Positions 44,798 to 57,341 of a stretch of 64,000 nt of DNA are shown in pieces; position 1 is the stretch's first letter, and each line of letters opens with the position of its first letter. The DNA lies in assembly GCA_026260175.1 (NCBI GenBank), contig JAKCWW010000285.1, positions 1 through 64,000 of the forward strand. Reading direction: 5' to 3'. The notes under the pieces were generated by a model. That model worked only from the letters and a program-made list of their open reading frames with translations. It had not been told where the DNA came from and made no database searches. A program made the position numbers and the translations under genes. Source of the stretch: Reticulitermes lucifugus (Eukaryota > Arthropoda > Insecta > Blattodea > Rhinotermitidae).

Positions 44798-45106
44798 TTG
44801 CTTGTGGGACCTACCGCCACTTCCACACAACAGACAAGTCCCATGTTTTTAAAGAGAAATAAGAACTTGGCCCTGGTACCAGTCAAGACTTTTCGGGACA
44901 TTAAGTGCTACAAGACTGTTTGTCAGGAAAATGATGGCATCTTCCGCGTGCAAACAAATAAGGATGAATTAGCATCTAACAGAGATCACTTACTTCCGTT
45001 TATGCCCGTGAATGTTCCACTAATACAGGACATCCCCTTCATCGTGTCCCTGAACACGGCAGCTCTCGTGGGATATCTCGTCAAATGCAGGATCTCTGTG
45101 CGATAA
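44798..45106 (+). CDS. Unrecognised short open frame, possible exon
   Basis: The frame opens at a TTG; the first ATG is at 44843 and would give 87 residues. The translation includes VPVKTFRDIKCYKTVCQEND, RVQTNKDELASNRDHLLPF and DIPFIVSLNTAALVGYLVK, a mix of charged and hydrophobic residues more like real protein than the Leu/Ser/Phe/Tyr-rich frames nearby. An acceptor-like CCACACAACAG sits just upstream. I do not recognise the family and see no neighbouring exon. It could be a retrocopy remnant or chance. Confidence 0.2.
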   Translation: MLVGPTATSTQQTSPMFLKRNKNLALVPVKTFRDIKCYKTVCQENDGIFRVQTNKDELASNRDHLLPFMPVNVPLIQDIPFIVSLNTAALVGYLVKCRISVR

Positions 45107-46811
45107 AACCTCCGCGCACGGGCCATGATAAACGGGACACTGGAAAATGATTACAATTTACAATTCAAAATTATATCCACGTAAATAATCTCTTAACACC
45201 ACTGTTACGTTCAAAAGAAGTGAATAGTGATCTTAATAAGTTACATAAACATGTACGTAGGCCTAAGCTTTTTTTAAATATTCTTGTTATGTAAATGAGG
45301 CAGGGTTTCCATCTTAATGTTGTGAGAATATGAAAAGATTCTTACTTCGCTGGGCCCCTATGTAGTTGTGTTGTCACACTCTGAACCGAGGTATGTGACA
45401 ACTATGCTAAGAGGCTTAACAGGAATTTATTCATATCGTGTCCACTGAAGACAGAAAGAAACCTATCTGTAAAACGCTGTAGGCTGTGTGTGGAAAACGA
45501 AGAGGATGTGTAAATAACCTTATACATGTGTCACAAAATCATCAACTAAATTAAAATTTAGTTTAGGGCGATTCTGAAGGGTTAAATTAATCCTAATTAG
45601 GGCTATGTATACACTTATTTCAAATCACCTTCACTTTAGAATCTGCATTTATAAAATAATGAAAAACAGGAAGAATGTAAGAGACGATGAGAGAAAGACT
45701 GGAATGAGTAAACCAAGAAACAAGAAAGCAGGAAACAATGTATAGTTAGTATATCATACAGTAACACTGTACCCTGCACACATAAACATAGAACAGTATT
45801 TATTTATAAAGCGTGTCACTGTTGGTTTTCAAAGTGGGGAGAAGATAATAGAGTGATTCTATAACCTACAACACAGAAGCCGAAACAAACTAATCATAGC
45901 CTCTATTCTCTTAATCTGGTCTGGACAGCAAAACACTACAAGGATTTATATATTATTGGATGTCGTGCGGTTTGATGAATGTGTCTGTATATGCAGCGTG
46001 TTCTCAAAACTAGGTACTGGAGGAACACTGGACACGATGATAAACTGTTACTTGTTTCTGAGTCCGCCCCGCGTGCTATTTGTCTTGGCGGCAACTGACG
46101 CTGTGCTCGCCGCTAGATTGGTACCGCCTCGCCCCCTATGAATCTGCACATGTTATGGATTGTGCCATTAAAAATTCAGCTTCAATAGAGTTAAAATAAC
46201 TTTAGATGTATTTTGTTTTGTTTATAGGCATTCATCTCTATTCATTTTATAATTGTTCATGTATTTCATCTCCTGTTCCTGCATGTCAGTCTAGGATTTA
46301 TAGACTATGTGTTTTCATTTTTCATTGCGGCTGTAAGATGCACCACACTAGTATGCAAATAATGCATTAAGGCGAGGAATTGCTCAGTCCATTGCTTCTT
46401 ATGAACTGGGCATTTTTTAGGTAACTCTTTGTTGAAAAATTGGGAAAAGTAAGAAATAAAATTGGAGTTCACGAATAAATCAATCATGCCCATTACAGGG
46501 CTTTTGCAGTTACGGTACTAAACATTTGGTTTTCTTAGAAGCAGGAAATAAATTCAATGGCCGATTTACTGTGAACTTTTGTAAGAAATCACTGAAGTGT
46601 GATGGATCATAATAATGATATTTATCGATTGTAATCTTTATATATTAAATCAAAATAACTAAAAGAGAAAGAGATATATGAAACGTACAACATGGATGTA
46701 AGCGACATATATAAAAATGTCAATCAGAAAATCTGAAGGTAAGGGGTCACTTTGGAGCTCTGAGAATAGCACCGAGTATTAAAATATATGTTGCTAAGTA
46801 AGAAGGAGTGT
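45107..46811. other. AT-rich unassigned stretch
   Basis: No supported gene or repeat. A slightly more CpG-rich patch lies at 46060-46140. Confidence 0.4.
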
Positions 46812-46983
46812 AGAGGTCTCTGCGACGAGCTGGTCACTCGTCCAGAGGAGTCCTACCGACTGTGGTGTGTCNNNNNNNNNNNNNNNNNNNNNNNNNNNNN
46901 NNNNNNNNNNNNNNNNNNNNNATGAAACCTCGACGAAACGAGGAGGCCCAGGCCCATATAGGGCTGTCGAGCCATAGGGGGAA
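46812..46983 (+). mobile_element. SINE family B, copy 3 (interrupted by gap)
   Basis: GGTCTCTGCGACGAGCTGGT, CGTCCAGAGGAGTCCTACCG and ACTGTGGTGTGTC match the body of the 54905 copy. After 50 N, GAAACCTCGACGAAACGAGG, AGGCCCAGGCCC and TAGGGCTGTCGAGCC match the 3' part of the 27300 copy. No tRNA head is visible, so it is 5'-truncated. Confidence 0.8.
46872..46921. other. Assembly gap (50 N)
   Basis: A fixed-size 50-N gap inside the SINE. Confidence 0.99.
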
Positions 46984-48069
46984 GTAAGAAGGATTAGGAG
47001 TGTGAAATATATTCATGTGGTTGCAGATTGATTCCATTGCGGAAAACAGTCAAACTCGCGGTGCAAATTATTTCAAAAGTTTTGAATACGATAATGATTC
47101 TCAGGTTCCACAAACATCGGAGAATTTGACTAGCAGAAAAGAAGAATAAGGTCAACAGGACTTTTCTTCGTGAAGTTTGTTGGTACTTGTTAAAGATCTA
47201 AAGATAAATTCTTTCACATAAATTTATTCTCTGTTTTGGTAATTCTAGTCATCGTTCTAATAACCGCATTCTGTGTTTTTTAACTTAATTCGGCTATTGT
47301 CCTGAGTATGCATAAGGGTGTGCTAACGGCCGTTTCTTCCCCCCCCCATGTTCCAGACTCACCAATTTTTCTTCCTGCTTAATATGACATTATATAATAA
47401 CAGTACTACAAAGCAGTAACTTCTCAAAAGTTACGATTATATTTACTAAATGAAACTAATGTGATATCTCTATGTATATAGACATATATATGTGATTATA
47501 TATATACATACATACGTATGTATATATTTATGGGTAAGATAAAATGTTGCAGATTAATATTTTACCAATTCGTGCACGCTTTTCTGCCTTAGTGCCCACT
47601 TTCAAAGATGGGGAAACTGTAGTCGAACTACTGACTGAGAGATCCACTGAGCATTGTTCTTAACAATCTTGTCAAGAAATTTTCCACCATTTGTGTAATA
47701 CGAAGGTTTTTTAACGAGTTTAGAGGAACCCACCGCTGTGCCCTATCGTGTGGGTCAGTTGCAGACAGGCAAATAAAGTGCATACTCTCACATTTATTGT
47801 TTTAATTTTCATGTTAATGTAATGACCCCACTTTACATTTAGATCTCACTAGCTGTGTCCCTTTCAGGCTTCCCTATTAGAACTGCGCGTGCATTTCTCA
47901 TCTTCCACATGCCGGTTACATGTCCCCTCCTTGATCTGCTTATCCTGAGGTTCGCGATTTTTGAGGTTTTCGCAGCGGTTTTGCTGAGGATTCCGTTCTT
48001 CTGGAATACGTAATCCTGTGGCGAATTTTTCTTACTACTTATATATACATACATATTAGTAATAAGAGA
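46984..48069. other. AT-rich unassigned stretch
   Basis: Includes a TATATA-rich palindromic patch at about 47472-47530 and a C-run at 47340. No gene signature. Confidence 0.45.
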
Positions 48070-48347
48070 ATTCGCACGCGATGGTGCAGTTGGTTGAGGG
48101 ACTGCGCTACTAGCCGGAAGGTCGCGGGTTCGATTCCTAATGGGGCTCATTAGATTTTTCATTGACTTAATCCTTCCGGCCGCATTATGGCCCTGGGGTC
48201 GACTCAATCTCTAACAGAAATGAGTGCCAGGGCTATCTCCTGGGGGGGGGTTGTGGTATAGGTGGCCGGTGCCAATTGTCTAGAAGTCCTAGGAGCCTCA
48301 AACTCCTGGAAACCTAATGGCCTGTCCAGGTCTGTATAGGGGTAGTT
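48070..48347 (+). mobile_element. SINE family A, copy 2
   Basis: The tRNA-like head reads CGCGATGGTGCAGTTGGTTG, GACTGCGCTACTAGCCGG, AAGGTCGCGGGTTCGATTCC. The body matches copy 1: TTGACTTAATCCTTCCGGCC, GACTCAATCTCTAACAGAAA, GAGTGCCAGG, GGCCTGTCCAGG. It is followed by a (TA)n run. Confidence 0.9.
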
Positions 48348-48630
48348 TTCATATATATATATAATATACAAAAAATGTATTTCTCCAAAAGAAATTACAA
48401 GAAATGCGCATCTGTGTAAGGATTGTTATTTTAGTGATGAGATAAAATATTCCAGACTAATATTCTACAAGTTCGATCACACATTTATATACATGTAAAC
48501 TTCAGCCTGTAAAATGGCATAAAGGACAGAGGCGCAGTAGAAGTATAGCTCTAGTCATTCTCAGCCTTGGCGCTAGATGAAGGTTTGTGGTCAACCCCAG
48601 TTCCCGGCCGTTTTACGCTCGTGATATAAA

Positions 48631-48715
48631 TATACAGGGCATACACAAAAGAATGGTGCGGTTTAATAGTGTTCACTATTAAAACCGCACTATTCTTTTG
48701 TGTATGCCCTGTATA
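48631..48715. repeat. Near-perfect 85-bp palindrome
   Basis: TATACAGGGCATACACAAAA, GAATGGTGCGGTTTAATAGTG is followed, after two T bases, by its reverse complement with one substitution and one 1-bp difference. There is almost no loop. Such structure fits a very young miniature foldback element or an assembly or replication product. It lies between two family A SINEs of opposite orientation. Confidence 0.95.
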
Positions 48716-48792
48716 TACAATGTGTTTTAGTGTGTGTGTGTGTAATCCATGCTATTTGCATGACTAGGTATAATGGCATTTACGTGAAGGTG

Positions 48793-48919
48793 AAGTCTGA
48801 GTCGATCACAGGGCTAGTGCGGTCGGAATGATTATGTCAATGAGCCCATCACGAATCGAACCCGCGACCTTCCGGCTTGTAGCGCAGTGCCTCAACCAAC
48901 TCCGCCACCGCGTACCCCG
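48793..48919 (-). mobile_element. SINE family A, copy 3 (head part only)
   Basis: Minus strand: GGGGTACGCGGTGGCGGAGT, TGGTTGAGGCACTGCGCTAC, AAGCCGGAAGGTCGCGGGTT, CGATTCGTGATGGGCTCATT, then the body as far as ATCGACTCAGAC. The 3' half is missing. Confidence 0.88.
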
Positions 48920-51900
48920 TGTTTAAGGTTTTTCGACAGTACTTTCGCTTAAATATCAGGATGGTGCCTCGCACCTGCTCATTACTAACTCTTTTCAAAT
49001 TATCGTCTTTTCAGTCACGATTATTGCCTTTTTAGCCGGTATACAAAATCTCAGCACTTGTAACAAAGCTTTTAAATAGGCAAGTATTTGTGTTTCTTAT
49101 GTACAAATTTCTTGCATAAAATCTGCATCAATTCTTCCAGGAAAATATAAAAGAGAAAAGGAGAAGGAAAAGCATGTAATGTAATAATTCTGGTGCAGCT
49201 ATTACGTGGTAATCAGAGTCGGATATTCAGATATTCAGTTGTTCCCTCACTTTGGTTAACTGGTAAATGTCTTGTAGGAATGACCTCACGGTCGAACACC
49301 CTGGTATAGTGTCGTGTACCTGGTTTTGAAGTTTATTCGAACCTGGTGTGTCCCCGTATATTGAGACTGCTGGTGGTAACGACAGTTGTCCTTATCTTGA
49401 TTCTTAATTCCATCAAGCAGTGCTTGTAAATAAGGCGTGGCAGGTTTTCCTTCTGCTATCCACTGCGACTTATGAATTATGTAGCACATAAGGCATCATG
49501 ACAAATAGCGCAGTGTAGGTTGTACAGTCCCATGACATCAATATATGACAACCCTACTTTTTGGTCCGTCTCATATTTGGAAAATCCTCAAATCGAATTT
49601 CAAGGCGACATATATCTTTTAACGGAGTAGGTTACACTCAATTTGTGTGGAAATACAAGCCTCTATACTACTACCGTGTACATAATTATTCGACTCCTAC
49701 GAAGGCCCTCTTGCATCTTACGATTGAGACGCATTTGAAACAATAAATTCTACAGAAATCTAAAGCTGTGTAAAGAAGTTTTGTTATTAAACTGACACAT
49801 ATACTGCATTATTTTCAACTTTTTTATAGTAAACAAGATAAATTTCTTGAAACCGGCTTTGCTTCAATTATTAGGTAAAAACTGGTATGGCCCTCCTCTC
49901 TCACGTCTTCCTGACTGTTGAGTCTGCAAATTATGATTCGGCTTTATATGACCTTAGTAACTCTGTAAAGCAATCAAATTAACAAAGACTGCTCTTTTAA
50001 TATCATAGAAATAAGATATAATTCTACCACAACACAATATAAAATATCTGCTTGTCTGTATACTTACGTATAAACACTACTCTCGAAAAATGAGTAATTC
50101 ACTGTGCAACGTCGATCATCTTGAAGTGCAGAGTAGTAAGACATAAATGTCTGAAGGAACTATCCTATGCATGAAGTGTAAACTAAATGTAGCTGCCTTG
50201 ACCGACTTTCTTCACGTATACACACACTGTCACGCCCATTACAAAGATACACAAAATATATTGAAACCTTATGTTATCTCTGTTGACGTACTGCATACGT
50301 AATTTGAATAGCATGTTTTCATTTTGAAATGTCATATTTTACCGGTGACACCTTCCCTGTAGGTCTCTTTGTGTGGTATTGGTTTGTCTCTGAACTGCTT
50401 TGGATGGGTTACAATTGAGAGCTTACAAGTCGCAGGAGCGTACCTAATTACGTATGTGCTGCGTAAGAGCGTACTTAATGTACCGCTCTGCTACTGGGAA
50501 CCGCTACTGTGCCTAATTACTAGCAGGACAGGACCTACGTGTCTTGGAATACAAGTCAGGTAATAGTGACGCTCGAACACTGCAGCATTTTCTTATGCCC
50601 ATTTAAAAGACGTCTAGTTGAATTGATTTCTATATGTAGCATTTGGGACTCTGTTTTGGCTTACTGTCAAAATAATATATCGCAATGTAACTATGAAACT
50701 GTGATTTTAGTAAAAGAATACCTCTTCTTACGACTACAATCAAAGTGCTGTTAATAATATTCACTCTTCTCAATGTGAAGTGTTACACTATTTCCACCTT
50801 TCTAATTCCTCTGCATTTTGAGATTTGAACTATTAGGATAATAAAATGATAGACCTAAGATTAGGAAGGTTCTGTGATTCTTCCATCGTCTCCTATTTAA
50901 AAGAGAGCAAAACTCTTTGGAAAAGAGTCTGTTCCCATCTACTGGGAAAGTGTGTCGTGGCACCCACGGATTTGGTCCTGGCAGAAAGAACTGTTCTTAA
51001 ACACAGGGAAACGTAGTCTCTAAATCACTTCTAAATGCACCTAGGATCGAATGACACACAAGCATATCAACAATATTTAGGTTTTCTACAATATTTATAG
51101 CTTAGTTTATTGGTTATGTTTGGTGATAATTTTATGCTTCTTGTTCTGACTTAGTTTTATTATTCCCACAATTATTAATGTATGTTTTCAATAGTATCCA
51201 GTTAACACAACCTGAATGTAGACGCACATATGGATGTAGTACACCTAACCATATGATATTTGAGTAGGCGCCTCTTCACCCTTTATTCTGAAGACGGGAA
51301 GAGGTCCAGTTAAAAAACGCAGCGTTTTTATACGATAGTATGGACAAAGCACGGAAACCCAGTTACCTAAGTGTAATGTACCTTCGTCAGAAACCTTTGC
51401 TATTGATTTGGAATGAGAAAGTTTTTTCTGTTTCTAAGCCGCAGACATTCTGAACCTGGACACTAGATGGACGTTAGCCGTCATCTAGACACTCCAGAAA
51501 GTTTAGGGACGTGTACTGAGCCCCTGACCATAATTGGATAAGAGAATTTTTGGGTGCCATATTTGGAATGGGCGCAGTTGTCGAAAACACAGTTCTTTGT
51601 CCTGTCATGCCTGTTCTTCTGGTGCGCAATTTAAAATAATGGGAGTATTTATTGTTGATTAACTTGTTCAGTAAGTATCGTAATACTTGACATGACATTC
51701 TTCTAGAAGATGTATTTCGATATAAAGAATAGTTTGAATATTGTGTACTTGGTAACGAAATTACGGGACTAGTTAGTGAAAATGCCTTTTTCTTTGCGAT
51801 ACTTGAGGTTCTCACAATAGTGTTGCAGAAGATTCGAGTCTTCTGGTATGTTTCGCCTTGTCCACTGGTAAATAGTTACCAGTCGACACCGTAGTCTGAA

Positions 51901-54079
51901 AATAGAGACACTAAAGCTCTTCAAAAGTGGGCGTAACATCCCAGGTGACTTTAATCGTCACGATATTCTCTGATCAGCTTAAACAGGTTATATTTTAAGG
52001 CCTCGAGATGATAAGATGCTTAATTGCACGAATGATCTGTCAAAACTCGTACGCTTGCACGCACTTAAATCTTTCCTATCATGTTTTATTTTTTTTTTCA
52101 GATTTACCAATGGACGCCACGTAACTCGTTTGTTTCACAGTTAAGGTTCTGAACAAAATTCCACAATCCATTAATAGCTATTATTGATTATGTTATCCTT
52201 TACTCCGTCAGTGTTTGACCACAAGAGTGCCAGCCCCGACGCAGAGTAACAACCCTGTTTCTGCTATCCCTTTCAGGCTAATGTAGCATAAAACAGGCGA
52301 AATGTCACAGGAATATCTTCTAAGCACTCATATGCAAGTGTAGGGACCAAAAAAGACATTGGTTATTAGAACAGCCACTATAATATTATAGCACGAATTG
52401 ACATAACTGCTGATGGAGAAAGGATAAAATCAAATACACTGAATACTTATCTTATTTAACAGGAATTTTTGTAATTTATCCTTTCTATTTCCGGAATACT
52501 ATTTTCTTTACGTCGCACGTACGATAGGGTAAACTAACTGAATTCTATTTAAATTATACAACCCAACAATTATCTTCTAATAACAAAAACAATGCGGGGG
52601 GGGCGTGTTGTTGCGATCGTATAACGTTCACCGGCCAGTACATCCAACATTAGCTGTTACACGTATCGAACGAAGGGTGCAGCAAACCATATATCAAGGT
52701 TCCTGGAATGTTTGGAATGTATTCATTTAGTGTTGAAAATGCATTCCCTTCGTCGTAGCCGCTGTCACTACCCTTTCTATTGATTAGTTTGGCTAAGCCT
52801 GCTGATACAAGATAGAACTATGTTGGGCTCGAGATTCAATTACACATTCTCATCGCGCCTAATGTTTCGTCCTAGATAGCTAGCCATGACACTGACTTGG
52901 ATTTATTAGATCCTCGGATTTTCGCTTGCTTGGTTTTGAACATTGGAAACTGTAGCACTTGCTCCAGCACAGTAGTTATCATTGTTAGCGTTGTCTGTGT
53001 TCTTGCATGAATTGGATAGTTGGGCGCTAGCAAAAGAAAAAACAGAAGAAATTAGACTGCAGAAAAGCATTCTCTCAGACCGAAAATGGAATTAAAATAA
53101 CATAAAATAAATTAAATAATATATATTAATATAATATTAGAATATCAAATAAAGTTCCTGGAACAATTTAAAAAGTACCTGAAACCCGAACACTGAAAGT
53201 GGTCCTACTAACTGAAACCAAAGGGTAGAAGATGAAATGACTGGAACATTATTGATGCTTCTAACACGAAGGGGCTATGGCTGATTTAAGCATTACTTCG
53301 ACTTTATAAATGAGAGTAATGCCATGAAAAGCCAGTCAGCAGAACTGACATCCATACTTAGCTACTGTAAATCTGGAATGAAATGTAAGTATTGTTTAAC
53401 AAAGAAACCTTCTCAGTAACCCTCCACTGTATGCCCGTACTTAACCTTGCAAATTGCCTGACCTCTTGAATGCAACACCATACTACAGAACCTATCAACC
53501 CGCCCCCTATATCGTGATTGAAAGATCCGTAATGCAGGCTGCAGCAACGTGAACTGTCCCTGTGAAACGGAGGCGCAGAGAACCTCTCGGGAACCTTTGA
53601 GTGCGCAGATAATAATGTATACCCTAGAAACGTATTTCATGGCACGCAAATAAGGCCTGTCCCCACAACCTAGCAACCTTCTTGGTTCACCTTCCAGTCA
53701 GGCTCAGCACTCTCTGACCTACCAAACTCTTTCGCAACGTTTGAATGTACACCTGTTCTGCATAAGCCAGCAAACTGCTCCTTGGCTTTAGCCTGTATTT
53801 CCTTTTCCATCAACCTCTTCCATATCTTGAATATAGGACCATTTCTGTATATCCAATGAGCTTATTTCCTATATAGCAAATGACGGGAAAATTATCATCA
53901 TTAAGTAGTCTGTCTTACGAAAGGTCCATGGCCTCTTCTAAAGCGAGTTCTACATACAGTGCGATCTAGTGCTTCCTCTTTCAATTTCCAGTATCTTCTC
54001 GTTCCCTTAGGGTCATCAAATAGCTGCTTACGTCTTCCTCCTCGTCTTCCGTCCCTTATATCTTTCTATCTTTTCTTCA
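48920..54079. other. AT-rich stretch without supported genes
   Basis: About 5 kb. Open frames of 60-113 codons occur on both strands with no recognisable motif. A G-run lies near 52595. I see nothing else I can name. Confidence 0.4.
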
Positions 54080-55260
54080 ATTACAGGCACGTAAAACTGA
54101 ACGACGTTAGGTTCTGTGTGATGGACGTGTACACGTATAGAATGAAGTCCGCACGGACGTGCTGTAGTCGTGTTTACAGAGGCGTCTTTGGAGGCTGCAA
54201 AAATCGTGTACACTATTACATTTCAACATGCGTTTTTATATAGGTTCATCCATAGGCACATATAGGTGCTCCTCTAGAGGATATATGACAGGCGTGCATG
54301 AAAGAGCTATTCTAGACTGTTTTCTAAGGGCATATGACTTTCGACTTCCCTGGAAGTTTTAATTTGGCATGTGTTGACGAGCTTCTTGGCTTGATCCTAA
54401 ACATGTATATAGCGACTTCTCTAGAGGAATGTACACTTATACAGGAATTTTTTTGATATTCCATTATAGGACAGTACGTGAGCAGTGATTCTTCTAGAGC
54501 CTGTGATATACTGTGATTGTCCTGTTATAGGCGTGTTGCTAGAAACTTCAGAATAGGCGCGTAAGCAGTGACGTGATTTTTGGTAAGTATACATAAAGGC
54601 GTGCTACGTAGGTTCTATTATAGGCACACATCGAGGTGCATAACTAGAAGCTCAAATACACGCAAGAATAGAGGGCAGTCTTGAAGGCTCAGTTATAATT
54701 ATCTCTGTATTTGCTTCTGTTGAAGCCTGATTACAGCTTCGTACGTAAGGGCGTGGTTGCTACGATAGTCCTACAGAGAAGGGCGTTTTCAGAGATTCTT
54801 TCCCAGGAATGTATAGCGAGCTATCTATCGTCTGTTTCAAATATTCCTGCTAAAGGCCCTCCGCACTTGTCCTACTCATGCGAATGTAGGATGGTGTCAT
54901 TTTTTTTTAGTCGTCCTCTTCTACCTACTCCGCTTTCCCGTTTCAGTGTTGAGGTTGTAATTCAATTTGATCACACTGAGAGACACACCACAGTCGGTAG
55001 GACTCCTCTGGACGAGGGGTCGGCTCGTCGCAGAGGCCTCTACCTGACAACAACACACAACACTCACAAGAGACAAACATCCATACCCCGGTGGGATTCG
55101 AACCCACGATCCTAGCAAGCGAACGGCCGAAGACCCACGCCTTAGATCGCACGGCCACTGGATCGGCTATGGTGTCATTTTAAGGCCTGTTAATCCCGTA
55201 TGCACAAATTAAAGGCGTTTGTTAAAGGTCTAAAGAAAGCAGGAATAAAAGTGCATTTGA
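54080..55260. repeat. Degenerate minisatellite with TATAGGCGTG-like core
   Basis: A core of the type (T)ATAGGC(G/A)(T/C)GT, ACAGGCGTGC or AAAGGCGTGC recurs irregularly at about 30-90 bp spacing, often with TCTAGAG or CTAGAA between (54085, 54178, 54254, 54289, 54528, 54555, 54594, 54624, 55212). The family B SINE at 54905-55168 is inserted in it, and the repeat resumes afterwards. Boundaries are soft. Confidence 0.5.
54905..55168 (-). mobile_element. SINE family B, copy 4, with target duplication
   Basis: A complete copy. The minus-strand head is GCCGATCCAGTGGCCGTGCG, ATCTAAGGCGTGGGTCTTCG, then GTGGGTTCGAATCCCACCGG (B-box). The body follows with GAGGCCTCTGCGACGAGCCG, TCCAGAGGAGTCCTACCGAC and GTGTGTCTCTCAGTGTGATC, and the 3' end is a short A-run (T-run on the plus strand). 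ATGGTGTCATTTT flanks both sides (from 54891 and from 55169), a 13-14 bp target duplication typical of LINE-mediated insertion. The 65-134-codon frames overlapping it come from the SINE. Confidence 0.93.
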
Positions 55261-57341
55261 ACGCGCCCTTCGTTTGCCATTTTAAGTGCCTTCTATGAAC
55301 TAAAAAAAAACTATTGGTGGAGGCCATGCACGTTCGATTGTATGTGACCTAGTATCAGTGACTCAATATTCCGTCGAAGTGTCATGAAATTATGTATATT
55401 GGTATATTAGGAAAGGTTATTGAAAGGGCGCGAATTTCTTTCAAACCGGCTCAGTGGCAGTGATATTTTAATTAAGACCCTGAATTAATTTGTGCCCGTA
55501 CTTCCCATATTTCTTCATCGATTTGGATAACAATCGGCACAAGAAATCTTCATTTAATGCTAGTGAGCATCTCGATTTTCATAAATTCGGAACATTGGAA
55601 GCCATACTTTACTGAAAGTTGTAAATTAAATTTTGCCTGTATACGTCTATTTAGCCAGGATAAGTATCACGTCTATGGGCAATCAGAGAAGTCGCTGCTT
55701 AGGCTTACATATAATCAGCATGAAGGGGCTTATACGTGTAAGAATCCGGCATGGAGGCGAATACTCGTATACTGTCAGTATAAGAAGTACTAGACGGGCA
55801 TTCACATAGCCGGTATATGAAGCAAGTAATCTGGCGACGATATAATTAATGTAACAAAACGTTTTGGTGGAATCTACAAAGTTAGGGTAAAGAGAACTTC
55901 ATGCAGTTATCTACACACCAGGAAAAAGACATTTATTGTGGCTCCTATTTGTATATATATATATATATATATACGTTGTTTACATAGACGTATATATATA
56001 TGTGTATATATATGTATATATATATATATTATATGTATACGTAACCAAGGTAAGAAACCGGTAAGCAGGTGAAGATATATTCAGTAAAAGGTGTCAATAA
56101 GTAGACGTTAATAGAGATGGTACAACAAGCCGTCTCAAGACATTCAGATAGATATTTGTGTAGTAATCAAGCTTCTCCCACCCACGCCCCAATTACTCAA
56201 GTCATATCTTCCATTCGTACGTTCCGGCTAAGAAATTTTTTGCATTCGCCACCTTCCAACGCTGGAAGTTCCGCCTATTTAATCGCCCATGATTTCATCT
56301 CTTATTGCTTAGCTCACAGTACGAAATACCCAAAATTTTCGTTTTCCTTAGCCTTAAATACCCTAAACCCCTTTGGTACTTATTACCACGCTAATCTCTT
56401 ACGATGACTGTGGGCCCGTGTCTAAGAACCAATTAGGTGACAATGAGAAATTCAATTGTAATACTCTCCGACAATACAAAACACAAGAACAACATGAGAA
56501 ATTGCTTCCGAATTTATAAACGCCTTCTCATTTTCTCGTAAAATGGGCATTAAGCAACTGAATGTGTAAATAAAAGGCCCAGCGTCTGTGAAAAGGGAAT
56601 GGGGTGTGAGTACATCCACTAGGTGGAATTAATCCTACAAGATGCTGGGGTCCAAGGTGAGGGGTCACACCGTATATCACACTGGTTACTGGCGAAAACA
56701 CCTTGCTCGCTTCTCAGACCTCACTGTCCTCCTTATAAAACCCAACGGTCTATACAGAGTTAAGAAGATGGTGTGTCTGCTACAGAGAATTATTTTATAT
56801 AAATATATATAAAATAATAAATGAGAATGTTATTTAATTCTACAAGGAACACTATGTCTGAGCTATCGAAATGTAGCTCCAGAAGGTTAGGTTTTGATAC
56901 ATTAACTACAGCTTATGACAGAGTTCCTTATCAATAAGAATTTGGGGCTGAACACGCTGACGCCATTTTGTTTTCGGATAATTTTACAATAGCAGAATAT
57001 GTTGGTAATTATATATATGTATTTATTTATTTATTAATGAATATGGCATAATTACTTCAATCGAAATACACTTATTGCATTAAGAGGTTAGCTCTTCTCT
57101 TTACTAATTTCTTCAGAAATGTTGAATTTCAGTAGCTGAAATGTACTAATGTCATGATGAAATGCATAATCCTACCAAATTCAAAGAGATGAGTTATATA
57201 TCGCATATTTACCACCCATAACCCACTGGTCTACAGTTTGGTTCTAATTAAAATACCTATATAATGTAGTAAAAGATAAATACACGATTGTTGGAAAGTA
57301 TATATATAATTGTCATATTTTCATAAAATGGCAGTGTACAA
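55261..57341. other. AT-rich unassigned stretch with TA-rich microsatellites
   Basis: (TA)n-rich runs at about 55950-56040 and 56790-56820. A 96-codon frame at 56117-56407 has no recognisable motif and starts among AT-rich sequence; I do not call it. Confidence 0.45.

Noticed and set aside
54711-55115. 134-codon frame ending in RWDSNPRS
   Set aside because: Its second half is the minus-strand SINE family B read in antisense; the peptide arises from the tRNA-like head.
55950-56040. TATA-rich palindromes as promoters
   Set aside because: These are simple (TA)n runs with no adjacent gene.
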